A stretch of 64,000 bases of DNA from positions 134,017,027 to 134,081,026 of the forward strand of contig CM076846.1 of assembly GCA_039519185.1 (NCBI GenBank), in the 5' to 3' direction. A program made the translations under genes and the position numbers. The notes under the pieces were generated by a model, which was not told the DNA's origin, did not search any database, and worked only from the letters and a program-made list of their open reading frames with translations. Source of the DNA: Astragalus membranaceus (lineage: Eukaryota; Streptophyta; Magnoliopsida; Fabales; Fabaceae). Each line of letters begins with the position of its first letter. The stretch's first letter is position 1. Below are positions 23,033 through 33,900 of the stretch, one piece after another.

Positions 23033-23189
23033 TTTTTTTGACAAACCAAAACTATTGCATTTCATTTAAAATAATGTTCCAAATACAAGGTGGGACTACG
23101 TAATAATCTTGAGGACTAGCTCGCAACAATGCTACCTCTACAAGAGAATAGGCCGCCTTGTTAGCACTCTTCCTAGCAAACTCCACATT
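23033..23189 (-). mobile_element. 5'-truncated LINE 3' end (RNase H tail)
   Basis: On the minus strand 23189 to 23052 reads VEFARKSANKAAYSLVEVAL followed by LRASPQDYYVVPPC, and ends NEMQ-stop. This matches the last part of the RNase H domain found at the end of plant LINE ORF2. An A-rich tail (T-run on the plus strand at 23033-23039) follows the stop. Severe 5' truncation is normal for LINE insertions. Confidence 0.7.
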
Positions 23190-23680
23190 AGAGTTGTTAC
23201 TAAAAAAATTGTGATTTTTTAAAGAATACATTGTTATATTTTCTTCATCTAAAAATTACCAAACCAATTTCAATCAATCAAACATAATATAAAACATCAA
23301 AATATCAACAAAAAAATTTGGGGTCGTTTTGGCATTTTCTACCAAGTAAAATCTTAATCAAGTGGTCAAAAACACAATTAGTTCCGATAAAACTAACCTT
23401 CAAATTTTAACCATAACCTACTATCAAATATTAGATTCGAATTATAATTTTTCTTTTATCATTTCAATCTTGATTAAAATGAAAACATGCATAACTACAA
23501 CACATAAAAATTAAGTAGAAGGTTGATTTTATCTACTGCGATTTTGGCTATCCACACCCCCCATTTAACTAGCAATTTATCAAATTACCCTTATTCATCT
23601 CATTAATTTCCCTAACCCTAACCCCCTCTCCCCTCTAAATTCACAATCTCCCCTCCTCTCTCAATTCCAGTTCGCGAGGA
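23190..23680. other. Unassigned AT-rich sequence
   Basis: No gene, RNA or transposon terminus recognised. Confidence 0.25.
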
Positions 23681-24460
23681 CCATAATGCAGAAGGCACCA
23701 CCACCACGATCTGCTTTGGTTTTCCTATTCTTTCGTTCAGCACCACGCAGAAACCACCATGATATTCCTTCATTTTCCTCTTTCTCTATTCACCACCACC
23801 ATCTCCAGTTTGCCATCTGCTTTTGTCTTTGTCGTCTTTCGTTCAACACCACAGTCTACTTTGGTCTTCTTTCATTTTCATTTTCCTTCGTTCAACACCT
23901 TGCAACAAGCTAGGCATCACAATTTACTTTGAATTTCCTTCGTCTTCGTCTTCATCTTCTTCCGTCTTCATTTTCCTTTGTTCAACACTCATGAACTCAG
24001 TCACTACAATAATAGTGAACTGAGTATGCTATAACTATAATGAATTTAACAACGACTGTTCAGTTGAAAACAGCCATAGTGAAATGAGTTCATGAGTGTC
24101 GAACGAAGGAAAATGAAGACGAATGATGGAACACTATAGTTATCGTGAATTGAGTTCACTATAATTATAGTGAACTTAGTTCACGATGGTGGTTCTGTTG
24201 AAAACAACCACAGTGAATTGAATTCACTAAAACTATAGTGAACTCAGTTCATGAAGATTGTTTAGTTAAAAACAACCATAGTGAACTGAATTCACTATTG
24301 TTGTAGTTAACTCAGTTTAATATAACTATAATAAAGTCAGTTCACTATAACTATAATGAACTCTGTTGAAAACAACCATAGTGAACTGCGTTCACTATAA
24401 CTATAGTGAACTCAGTTCACGTTGATTATAGTGAACTCAATTCACTATAGAAGAAAAGAA
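23680..24460. repeat. Foldback region with array of short palindromes
   Basis: From about 24000 to 24455 a motif related to GTTCACTATAACTATAGTGAAC recurs about ten times, mixed with GAACTCAGTTCA and GAAAACAACCATAGTGAA. The core is nearly self-complementary. A longer inverted repeat joins the preceding segment to the array: the reverse complement of about 23963-24003 (GAGTTCATGAGTGTTGAAC...) recurs at about 24088-24125. Upstream, 23690-23990 has TTCGTTCAACACCAC-type repeats. Short ORFs here look spurious. Confidence 0.65.
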
Positions 24461-24484
24461 AGAGTGTGAAATGTGGTTTCAAGG

Positions 24485-24755
24485 GATTGACCTAGTGGAG
24501 CATTGATAGAATTTATATTTGGGAGATCCGGGTTCAAATCCCCACTAGTCCTCTTGGGTGACGTAAATATAATTACGTCGTAAGTGCTGAACGAACCCGG
24601 TGGTTTTCCCTACCCTAAAATTTTTTGTGAAAAACAAAAGACAAGAAAAATTTGGGTGTTAAATATTCAATTTTGCATGAGTAAATCCACTGGCGCGATT
24701 TTCTCACCCTAAAAATTTTTGTAAAGTAAGACAAATTTGGGTGTTATAATATTCA
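24485..24755 (+). mobile_element. tRNA-derived SINE
   Basis: Contains an A-box-like sequence (TGACCTAGTGG, about 24489) and a B box (GGGTTCAAATCCC, about 24530) at the spacing of a pol III internal promoter. A tRNA-unrelated body and an A/T-rich tail follow. The 3' part is partly duplicated: ACCCTAAAA...TTTGGGTGTTA occurs at about 24613-24662 and again at 24707-24747. Confidence 0.6.
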
Positions 24756-25494
24756 ATTTACCATCGATAAATACGGCTGAGGTCTGTTATCGCGCCCCCG
24801 TTCTGATCAATAAAAAATCGCGCGCCCCCGTCACTGCGCTGCACCAGCCCGTGCTTCTGGGCGCCCCGCCGCACCAGCTTGGAGGCATATATCGTCTTTA
24901 CTATTCACTCTGTGCTCACAAACCTATACGCTTGCCGTCTTTCTGCACCAGCCCGTCCCCACTCACCGCAGCTGCCTGCTCAGGTTCCGGTGAATTTCTA
25001 TTACGAGTTCCCGTCACTATATCTTTCTTTTAATTTCTTTTCTGCGATTGTGTTACCATATATCCGCAACACGTTCTGCAATTGTGTTACCATAAATTTT
25101 TTATGCATGAAGTTGTTTTGTATACCAAATAATGATTATACTTGCAGCAGCTGAATGGTAGTTTAAAGCTCTCAAAATATTTTTTGACTTTCCATTAAGC
25201 CTATATTTGTTTCTTGTTATTTTTTGTCATATTTAGTGGAATGGGAGTTGAATTCCTGCTCTTATGTGAGGTTCTTGTTATTTCTTGGGCTTAGCTGAAA
25301 GTAATCTTCAGTCTTCACTGGAATGCAGTTAGTTATGTAAGTAAAATTTACCAAAAAGAGAGAAATTCCAAAATTGAAATAATATTGTGGCTTTTTCTTG
25401 TCTTATCAGTATGTAGTTTGGAAATGTGCCAATTAACTGAAGCTATGATGCATCAGACAAGTAGGGAGTTATTTGTGCGCGCAACTTGAAATTG
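24756..25494. other. Unassigned sequence
   Basis: GC-rich at the start (CGCGCCCCCGT repeated at about 24793 and 24821), then AT-rich. No recognisable gene or RNA. It may contain the promoter now serving the PPR gene, but nothing in the sequence shows this. Confidence 0.25.
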
Positions 25495-25680
25495 CTTATT
25501 CCCTTCTTTGATTCTGCGTCAATTAAAGTAGACCCTTAATTGTGCAGATGAATAAAAACCCAATTTGTTGGACTAAGTCATTATTTTGCTTTATACAGGT
25601 TATGCTAGCTATCTTGATTGGTCTAATCACTTTCCTGACAATGCTTTTCACAAAGGTTTTTACAACAAAGTCACTAAATA

Positions 25681-25693
25681 GCTTGGCTTATGA
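25681..25693 (+). repeat. 13-bp direct repeat, left of PPR insertion
   Basis: GCTTGGCTTATGA occurs here and again at 27533-27545, bracketing the PPR-containing segment. In the parent kinase exon the sequence occurs once and runs on without interruption, so the repeat behaves as a target-site duplication. Confidence 0.8.
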
Positions 25694-25716
25694 TGCATGA
25701 ATAACATCATCAGAGA

Positions 25717-27381
25717 ATGAAAATTTTGACATTTTCTTCTCAATTTAGATGGTCCCCTTATGACTTTGCTTTGTGTCTGCAAAAATGCTTAAAAGCAAAA
25801 GCCTTGAAACCTGGCAAGCAGGTTCATGCCATGTTGCTCACAAGTGGAACGAACACGAACATCTTGTCTTTGAGTTCCAAACTTGTTGGGATGTATGCTA
25901 GTTGTGCTGACCTAAAATCAGCAAAGCTTTTGTTTCGAGAAATTAAACGCCCAAATGTTTTTGCATTCAATTGGATGGTTTTAGGTTTGGCATATAATGG
26001 GCACTTTGATGATGCCTTGATGTACTTTCGTTGGATGCTTGAGATAGGACTCATGGGCAATAAATTCACCTTTGCTATTGTTCTTAAAGCCTGTGTTGGC
26101 TTGATGGATGTAAACAAAGGGAGACAGGTTCATGCAATGATTTATGAAATGGGTTTTCAGAATGATGTTTCTATTGGCAATGCTTTGATAGATATGTATG
26201 GTAAATGTGGAGGCATTTCTTGTGCTTGTCGTGTGTTTGATGGAATGCCTAAGAGAGATGTTGCCTCATGGACTTCAATGATTTCTGGGTTCTGTAACAT
26301 GGGGAAAATTGAGCAAGCACTGGTGTTGTTTGAGAGGATGAAGTGGGAAGGATTAGAACCGAATGATTTCACATGGAACGCTATCATCGCTGCATATGCT
26401 CGTTCAAAAGATAGTAGTAAGGCTTTTGCTTTCATGGAAAGAATGAGAAAAGAGGGTTTTGTTCCTGATCTCGTTGCATGGAATGCATTGATTTCTGGCT
26501 TTGTACAAAATCATCAAGTCAGGGAAGCATTTAAGCTCTTTCATGAGATGTTAGTTTTAAGGATTTATCCCAATCAAGTTACAATTGCAGCACTGCTTCC
26601 TGCATGTGGATCAGCAGGCTCCATTGAATGGGGAAGAGAAATTCATGGATTTATATGCAGGAAGGGGTTTGATGCCAATGTTTTCATTGCTAGTGCACTT
26701 ATTGACATGTATTCCAAGTGTGGGAATTTAAAAGATGCTCGAAATGTATTCGACAATATTACATGTAAGAATGTTGCATCATGGAATGCAATGATTGATT
26801 GTTATGGGAAGTGTGGCATGGTTGATTCCTCCATGGAACTGTTTGAAAAAATGCAGGAAGAAGGACTGCAGCCAAATGAAGTTACTTTTACATGTATTCT
26901 TTCAGCATGCAGTCATAGTGGCTCAGTGGAAAAAGGTTTAAAGATCTTTACATCAATGAAAGAATGTTATGGGGTTGAGGTAAGCGTGCAACATTATGCT
27001 TGTGTTGTGGATCTCTTCTGTCGTTCAGGGAAGATTGTAGAAGCATATGGATTTCTGAAGGCTATGCCAATACAAGTCACAGAGTCAATTGCTGGAGCTT
27101 TTCTAAATGGGTGCAACATCCATGGAAGGAGAGACCTGGCTAAAATGATGGTTGGGGATATAGTGAGAATGCAGTTAAAAGGATCTGGGGGCTTTGTTAC
27201 ACTGTCAAATATTTATGCCACCGATGGTGATTGGGAAGAGGTTGGGAATGTAAGGAAGGTAATGAAGGAGAGAAATGTCCATAAATGGCCTGGTTTTAGT
27301 TGGCTGGAAAAGTCAGGTGAGATTCTTCAAGGGACGGAAGAGAAAGAGGGTGATATGGCCGTTGTTGGATCAGATGTATGA
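25717..27381 (+). CDS. PLS-class pentatricopeptide repeat (PPR) protein, E subgroup
   Basis: Intact intronless gene of 554 residues. PPR proteins bind organelle RNAs in a sequence-specific way, and PLS-class members usually help C-to-U editing in mitochondria or plastids. Repeats run from about residue 12 to 470, with typical phrases such as KQVHAMLLTSG, NALIDMYGKCG, DVASWTSMISG, NALISGFVQN and NAMIDCYGKCG. The C-terminal region (VTLSNIYATDGDWEEVGNVRKVM...PGFSWLE) is an E-type extension. No DYW deaminase follows, so editing would need a partner. The start is the first ATG of the open frame, only 24 bp after the 13-bp repeat, so any original promoter is missing. It sits inside a kinase pseudogene. 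Function is inferred from family only. Confidence 0.85.
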   Translation: MKILTFSSQFRWSPYDFALCLQKCLKAKALKPGKQVHAMLLTSGTNTNILSLSSKLVGMYASCADLKSAKLLFREIKRPNVFAFNWMVLGLAYNGHFDDALMYFRWMLEIGLMGNKFTFAIVLKACVGLMDVNKGRQVHAMIYEMGFQNDVSIGNALIDMYGKCGGISCACRVFDGMPKRDVASWTSMISGFCNMGKIEQALVLFERMKWEGLEPNDFTWNAIIAAYARSKDSSKAFAFMERMRKEGFVPDLVAWNALISGFVQNHQVREAFKLFHEMLVLRIYPNQVTIAALLPACGSAGSIEWGREIHGFICRKGFDANVFIASALIDMYSKCGNLKDARNVFDNITCKNVASWNAMIDCYGKCGMVDSSMELFEKMQEEGLQPNEVTFTCILSACSHSGSVEKGLKIFTSMKECYGVEVSVQHYACVVDLFCRSGKIVEAYGFLKAMPIQVTESIAGAFLNGCNIHGRRDLAKMMVGDIVRMQLKGSGGFVTLSNIYATDGDWEEVGNVRKVMKERNVHKWPGFSWLEKSGEILQGTEEKEGDMAVVGSDV

Positions 27382-27532
27382 CATTATTTAATGTGATTGT
27401 GAATTATTCTGACACATTTAACTGCAAATATATTACAAAGACTGATATCAAATTGGAGTCTAAGTTTTCTTTAGAAAGAGCTACTCAACTCATTTTAGTG
27501 AAAGGTGTAAGTTTGAGGCATGAAAAAGCAAC

Positions 27533-27545
27533 GCTTGGCTTATGA
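27533..27545 (+). repeat. 13-bp direct repeat, right of PPR insertion
   Basis: Second copy of GCTTGGCTTATGA. It is preceded by GAAAAAGCAAC, a short A-rich stretch that could be the decayed poly(A) tail of a retroposed transcript. Confidence 0.8.
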
Positions 27546-27960
27546 CCTGCGTAATGAACTTCTACAACATCCCATCATGAGAATGTGGAACATTATGAAT
27601 TGTTACTTCTGAAATTACAACTGCTCAGGTCAAACTGTTTGAGTATGTGATTGGAAGCCATAACAACCTAGCCACTCAAGAAGAGCAAGTTGAGGTTAAC
27701 TATTATGCTTCCCATTATACTCTTGTTATGTTATTTGTTGTATGTTAAATTGTTAATATCATTTGCACTTAGTTTGCATTGGAATATGGAAATAGCTTAT
27801 GACCTTTGTTGTACAAATGAGTTAATTCAGGAAAATTGGACTATACTTCTGGAATTCAATGTGTTAAGCCATGTTTCCTTATGCTGATATTTGGTAAACT
27901 TGTATACATTTGTAGGGTATCTAGGTCAACTTTTTGTTTGCATCACCATATTGTCAAAAG

Positions 27961-30900
27961 TCAGGGTGTCCTTGTGAGTGAAAGAATGGTAGTCATCATC
28001 AGTTTGAAGTCAATTGGCTTTGTTAAATATGCATCCATGCCCACCTCCAGGCATTTGGCTTCATCACATGACATTGCATGAGCTGTAAGAGCAACAATTG
28101 GTATGTGAAACCCAGTTCCCACTTCTGATTTTCTTATTTCTTTTGTTGCCTCATAGCCATCCATCTTTGGCATCTGTTTATTTCACAAGAAAAGAATTAA
28201 TCGAAAAATTCAAGCTAAAAAATACGGCATGATATTTACTTCTTGTAGAAAATACTTTTGGTCATCATTCTTTATTATTGTCTACCATGTTAATTACTTT
28301 TTGTTTTCTTATACAAGTAATATGAGCTCCTAAGGTTTCAAAGTTAGGTCTGCGATCATGATGCAACATCAAGATTTTTGATGTTTCCACAACTGCAACG
28401 CAACTGCAATTTAGGCCGCATTTGACTGGGGTTCTCTGCAATATCAAGGATTGCAATGCGACCATTACTGTGACTACAATTTAAAACCTTAAAGCTATTT
28501 AAACTGAATCATTACACGTTGCACATACATACCTGACAATCCATTAGGACCAAGTCATATGATGGGTAACTCAGAATCTCAGTTTGAGATGTTCTAGTGT
28601 AATTTCTTTCTTTTAGGAGACACTCCCTTCTACAATCTTCAACACCAAGCATGCCACTCAGAGCATCCACTGCCTGCTGTCCATCTCCTACGGCAACAAC
28701 AGTGGCTCCCATCTTTTCAAGCATTATGGTAGCAACCCTTTGAATTACTGGCGTATCTTCTGCAAGCAATATCCTCACACCTTCAAGAGACTTCTTTCCA
28801 CTCACTGCTTTACTTGAACCACTGACCCTACTTGTTTCAGCACATTCAAAATCTTCACCTTTTGCAGTAGCATCCTTGGATTTGGGGCTTCTCTGACATG
28901 ACCCTTTTTTCATAGGACTATTATCTTCCATATATTCATGAGTTGTTCCAAATAAGTAGCTATTTATCTGGTATTGTGATGATGTATAGGATCCCACTAC
29001 CTCTTCTCTTTGTTTATCTCCATTGGCACTAATAGGATTAGAACCATCCATTCCAGATATGTCAGAACCATCTGAGCTTGCAACATCACATTGACTATAA
29101 TGAATTTCAAGACTCTCATGCAAATCACCGTCTTTCATTATGGTTCTTGGAGTACACATATTTTTCTTTTGTAGCTCAACATTTCTTTCCTTTATGACAC
29201 CTTCCAAAATATGAATCATCTTTGTTTTATAAAGGGGTTTGTTTACTGTGAGTACATGTCCTTTCTCGCGAAGCTCCATCTTTATGGTATTGGAAGAGTC
29301 ATGGTTTTGTAACCATACGAATTTGGCTCTCCCATAATACTTGTGAAGGAAGTTAAGCTGTTCCTTCCATATATCTGTGCTCAAGTCAAGTAGTCCAATA
29401 TCAATAGCAATGACAAATGTTGGGTCTGTCAACTCCTTTATGCTTAGCAATTTAGACTTCGAACCCCCATGTGCTGGATAATGTGCATCAAAGCCATTAT
29501 TATGGTAAGAACTTTTTCCATGAAAGAGTTCTCTCAGAATTTCTGTTACTCCATTCCATTCAGATGCCTCCATAGTCACCACCCCATTTTTCTGTAACCA
29601 CTTGGATGTAATGAATCGACTCATATTGCCGTGCAGTGCGAGCAGTACCTGCATTGACACTTCTTGTTTCAGGGCCTATTATGTTTTGCAGTCATTCAGT
29701 GCCAAGGTGATTCTACTCACCACTAAGCCTTTGTTAGCAAAATCTACTTGACAATGTTGTTCCGTATCATCCATGGGTGCGCTGAGACACAGATATAATT
29801 GCATCAGTGTTCCTGGGCCCTCCTTTTTGACAATCTTGATTTCTCCACCCATCTTATTAACCTGCCACTCATAGTAACAAAGAGATAAAATGAAATTATA
29901 TGCAACTCAGCAGACTCGTGTCATTTTAGGAAAAGAAAGGACAAATTCAAGTGACTTTATAGAACTTGATAAGAACTAAAAATAAGATCATGAGCTCATG
30001 TTAACATGCAGCTTATATAAGCTTCACCTATTTACATGATGTAATTACATGTTTGTCCTCGCACATGCTGGCACCTTTTGCTTTCATCAAGTATATTCAT
30101 TATGGAAGGTAATTTTGCTTGACTCGAGTGAAACTTTACATATATTAAGGATCTTACTCACCAAGGATCTGACAATGCAAAGACCAAGACCAGTGCCTCC
30201 ATGCCTGAAATGAAAAGAAAAGGTTAATCTTCAGTGATAGAAACCAGTTGATAGACACCAACTGGCTTATTGTAGTAAAAGCAAGATTACAGTGGTATTC
30301 ACTAGATATTCCTCCCCTTTATTATTTATAGACAACATGCCTTAGTTCCCCTAATTGCCTAACTACCCCTTTATTATTTATAGGCAACATGCCTTATTTC
30401 CCCTACTTGCCTAACTAACCAATTCTTACTAGGTTACTAACAGAATAGAGGCCCACTAAGGCCCATACCTATCATTCAGCCAGTGTGACATTCAATAAAT
30501 TCTTTAAATTATGAGAATCTCAGATAATGAGGTTAGTTTGTGTTAAAATGTGTTGTAAATAGTATTTTTATTTATGTATTCGGCCTAGGCCCGTTAGGTT
30601 TTCTCTATTTAAACTCATTAGTGCTTGTACTCAAAACACAATATACAGTTAATAAAACGGAACTACAGCTGCTCTGTAGTCGCAGACGTAGGCAAAGATT
30701 GGCCGAACTGCATGACCAATATCATGTTTAATTATTTTAACATGGTATCTAGAGCCTACAGTCAAGCTCTTCAAAAAACCCTAGTTGTCCTGTCCTAAAA
30801 TCCATCTTAGGCAGCCGTAGGAAGTCTATTTCTCACGTGAAACACTGTTTTGTGCAAAAGACCATCTTCCACGTCTGATCTTGCTACACCGCCACCACCA

Positions 30901-33900
30901 TCAGCCTCGACATCAAATTCCGACCAACCCCATAAAATTTCGCCGCCATCGGACGTCCGACGCGCCGCCACACGCCGCCTTTGCACCGGTCACCGTCCGG
31001 CGCGTGTAGGCCACGCGCCGCCCTCCTCTGCTCCGTTTTTCACGCTGCCGGTGCCATTCTGCTCGGAATTCAACGATCTATCTGTTCTGATAGTTTTTGG
31101 TCAGTGGGTTTCACGTTTTAGGTGCTTTCTATTAAATTTTTGGATTTTGTTCACTCCTTGGTTAATTTTTGCTGGTTTATTTCTTGATTTCTGGTTCCCT
31201 GGTTACTGTTCTTCGCTGGTTTATTCCTGTTTGCTGGCTATTGGTTATTTCTTGTCTTTTTGGTTTATCTCATCATCATCATCATCATCATCATCATAAA
31301 AAATAATCAATCAGCGTAGATGAGTTCAGGAAAGGAAAAGGAAAAGTCTGGGTCCTCGGGTAAGACTCTTGTGTCTTATGTTTTCTCCGGTAATCCCTCT
31401 ATAACAACGGAGAAGCTCAATGGTGATAATTATTTGAATTGGTTGGCCTCTGTCGAAATGTGGTTTAAGGGACAAAATCTTTCAGATCACCTTACCAAGA
31501 GTTCTTCAGATATTAATAATGATCTACGTCAAGACTGGGAACAAGCAGACTGTCAATTAGTCTCTCTTCTGTGGCAAACTATTGAACCCTCTTTGTTGGT
31601 CCACTATCGCTCATACACCACTTGTTATGATATTTGGCAGAAGACTAAGAACGTGTATTCTAATGATATCCAGCGCCTTTATGGTGTTATTCATAGTTTA
31701 GCCACCCTTCAAATGGCAGCAGACAACATCATGACATATGCAAACAAAGCTCAGTCAGCTGTAAACGAGTTTAAGCTCCTTGTGACCAACACCGACTCAA
31801 GGAAAATGCTCGAGAAATTAGACAATGTTTGCATGATCTATGTCCTTCATGGCCTTCATCAAAAGTATGAGTCAATCCGGAGCAACATTCTTTCTGCATC
31901 AGATATTCCCTCCACAGAGGATCTTATCAGACGTCTTATACGCCTTCCTAGTCTAGAAGGATCTGGAAGCAATGGGTCTCAAATAGGAATGTCAACGGGG
32001 CGGGGCGGGCACGGGTATCTCACTACCCGGACCCGCCCCGTTTATTATAAATAGGCCTCGGACCCGTCCCGGACCCGCGCGGGTACCCGTTTAACGGGTT
32101 TTAAACGGATATTTTTTTAAACGGGTACCCGCGGGTATTTGTAAATTAATAAATAAAAAACTTTTAAAAATAAAATTTGAAATACCATAGAAAATTAGTT
32201 TTTTTAACACTATTTTTTTGATTCATTTATATAAAAAAATTACGCATTTTGATATGCATTTATCGTATCAACTATTTATTAATATATAATTGTTAATGAA
32301 TTGAGATAAAAAAACTAAAATAATGATCATAGAAACTTGAAAAATAACAACTAAACATTATCCAAAATATTAGGATAAAAGATACAACAAAATGTGAATA
32401 AACATCCACTTAAACAACAACAACAATAGATGATAAAAAAAAGGAAGAAACATTAGAATTTTCAACGGGTACGGGTACCCGCGGGTCCGGGTACCCCGCT
32501 ACCCGGACCCGCCCCGTTTATTGACGGGTAGCCAAAATACCCGTTTATTTGGCCCGCGGGTACCCGTTTAACTACCCGCCCCGGACCCGTGACGGGTTTT
32601 ACCCGCGGGTACCCGCGGGTCCGGGTTTTTTTGACACCCCTAGTCTCAAACTAACATAGAGTCCTCTGCTCTTGTTTCAAATTTTGCAGGTCGTGGGGGA
32701 CGCGGTCGTGGTCGTGGTCGTGGTCGAGGAGGTCGTGTTGGAGGTCGCCCTCAGTGCACTTATTGTAAGAGACCCGGTCATACTGAAAACAAGTGTTATT
32801 CCCTTCATGGCTTTCCAGAGAAACCAGTAAATGTGACTCAGGTTAATGATTCTGAACAGAGAAACACTAAACAAAATGCTCTTTCTGATGAGGAGTATAA
32901 GACATTCCTGCAGTATAAGGCTTCCCAAGCTTCATCATCGGCAACAGTTGCTCATTCTGGTAATTCTACAGTTTGTTACTCTCAATCATCACCTGTTGAC
33001 TCCTGGATTATGGACACCGGAGCTTCCGATTGCGTGGCTGGTAATCCATCTCTTTTATCCAAAATATCCCAACCTAACACCCCACACTATATTACTGTTG
33101 CCGACGGATCAAAAGTTAAAGCTAGTGGCGTTGGTAAAGCCACTCCTCTTCCATCCTTACCCCTTGACAATGTTCTTCTTGTTCCCAATTGCCCATTTAA
33201 TCTAATTTCAGTTAGTCGTCTGACTCGAAGTCTAAAATGTTCTGTAATTTTTTATGATTTATTATTTTGTTATACAGGATCGGAGTACGAAGTGGACGAT
33301 TGGTACAGGATATGAGTCACATGGACTTTACTACCTCCAGCCCATCCAACCTTCATCTACACTTGCCTCCACTTCTACTACAGAGTCTCCAAGTCTTCTT
33401 CATCGTCGGTTAGGTCATCCAAGTCTCAAGAAGTTCAAAGTTATGGTTCCTCATTTGTCTCACCTACAGTCATTAGATTGTGAGTCTTGCCAGCTTGGGA
33501 AACATGTTCGTTCTTCCTTCCCTAGCAGTACTCAATCACAAGCTCGTTCTTCTTTTGATGTTGTTCACTCAGATGTATGGGGACCAAGTCGAGTCACTTC
33601 AGTTGTAGGACATAGATATTTTGTCACTTTTTTTGATGAGTTTTCTAGATGTACGTGGATCTACCTACTTAAGGATAGATCTGAACTTCTTGGTGTTTTT
33701 CAAAATTTCTTCAAAGAAATCAAAAATCAATTTGGTTGTTCTATTCGTACTTTACGCAGTGATAATGCGAACGAGTATTTTTCTGCATCATTTAATTCTT
33801 TTATGGTTGAAAATGGTGTCATTTATCAATCATGTTGTCCCCATACCCCACAGCAAAATGGGATTGCTGAACGTAAGAACCGTCATATCATTGAAACAGC

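Larger units (their letters stand above)
25495..27810 (+). pseudogene. Inverted partial copy of AHK1-type kinase (intron 1 end, exon 2)
   Basis: Homologous to the 3' part of intron 1, exon 2 and the start of intron 2 of the kinase gene on the opposite strand (about 41240-41820), and carried in inverted orientation. Before the insertion it reads MLAILIGLITFLTMLFTK and TTKSLNSLAYD (25600-25693). After it, LAYDLRNELLQHPIMRMWN and EITTAQVKLFEYVI resume (27533-27690), followed by matching intron sequence to about 27800. Introns are retained, so this is a DNA-level duplication. The exon is split by the PPR-containing insertion, and a small frameshift lies near 27600. It is non-functional. Confidence 0.85.

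Noticed and set aside
23960..24455. CRISPR-like appearance of short palindromic repeats
   Set aside because: Irregular spacing, repeats vary in sequence, spacers are themselves repeats, and the context is a plant nuclear genome.
24520..24550. Functional tRNA gene around GGGTTCAAATCCC
   Set aside because: A-box region and acceptor stem do not form a cloverleaf. Position and tail fit a SINE.
30850..31299. 149-codon frame before copia gag
   Set aside because: Lies in the copia leader, lacks any motif and ends in an (ATC)n run. Gag clearly starts at 31320.
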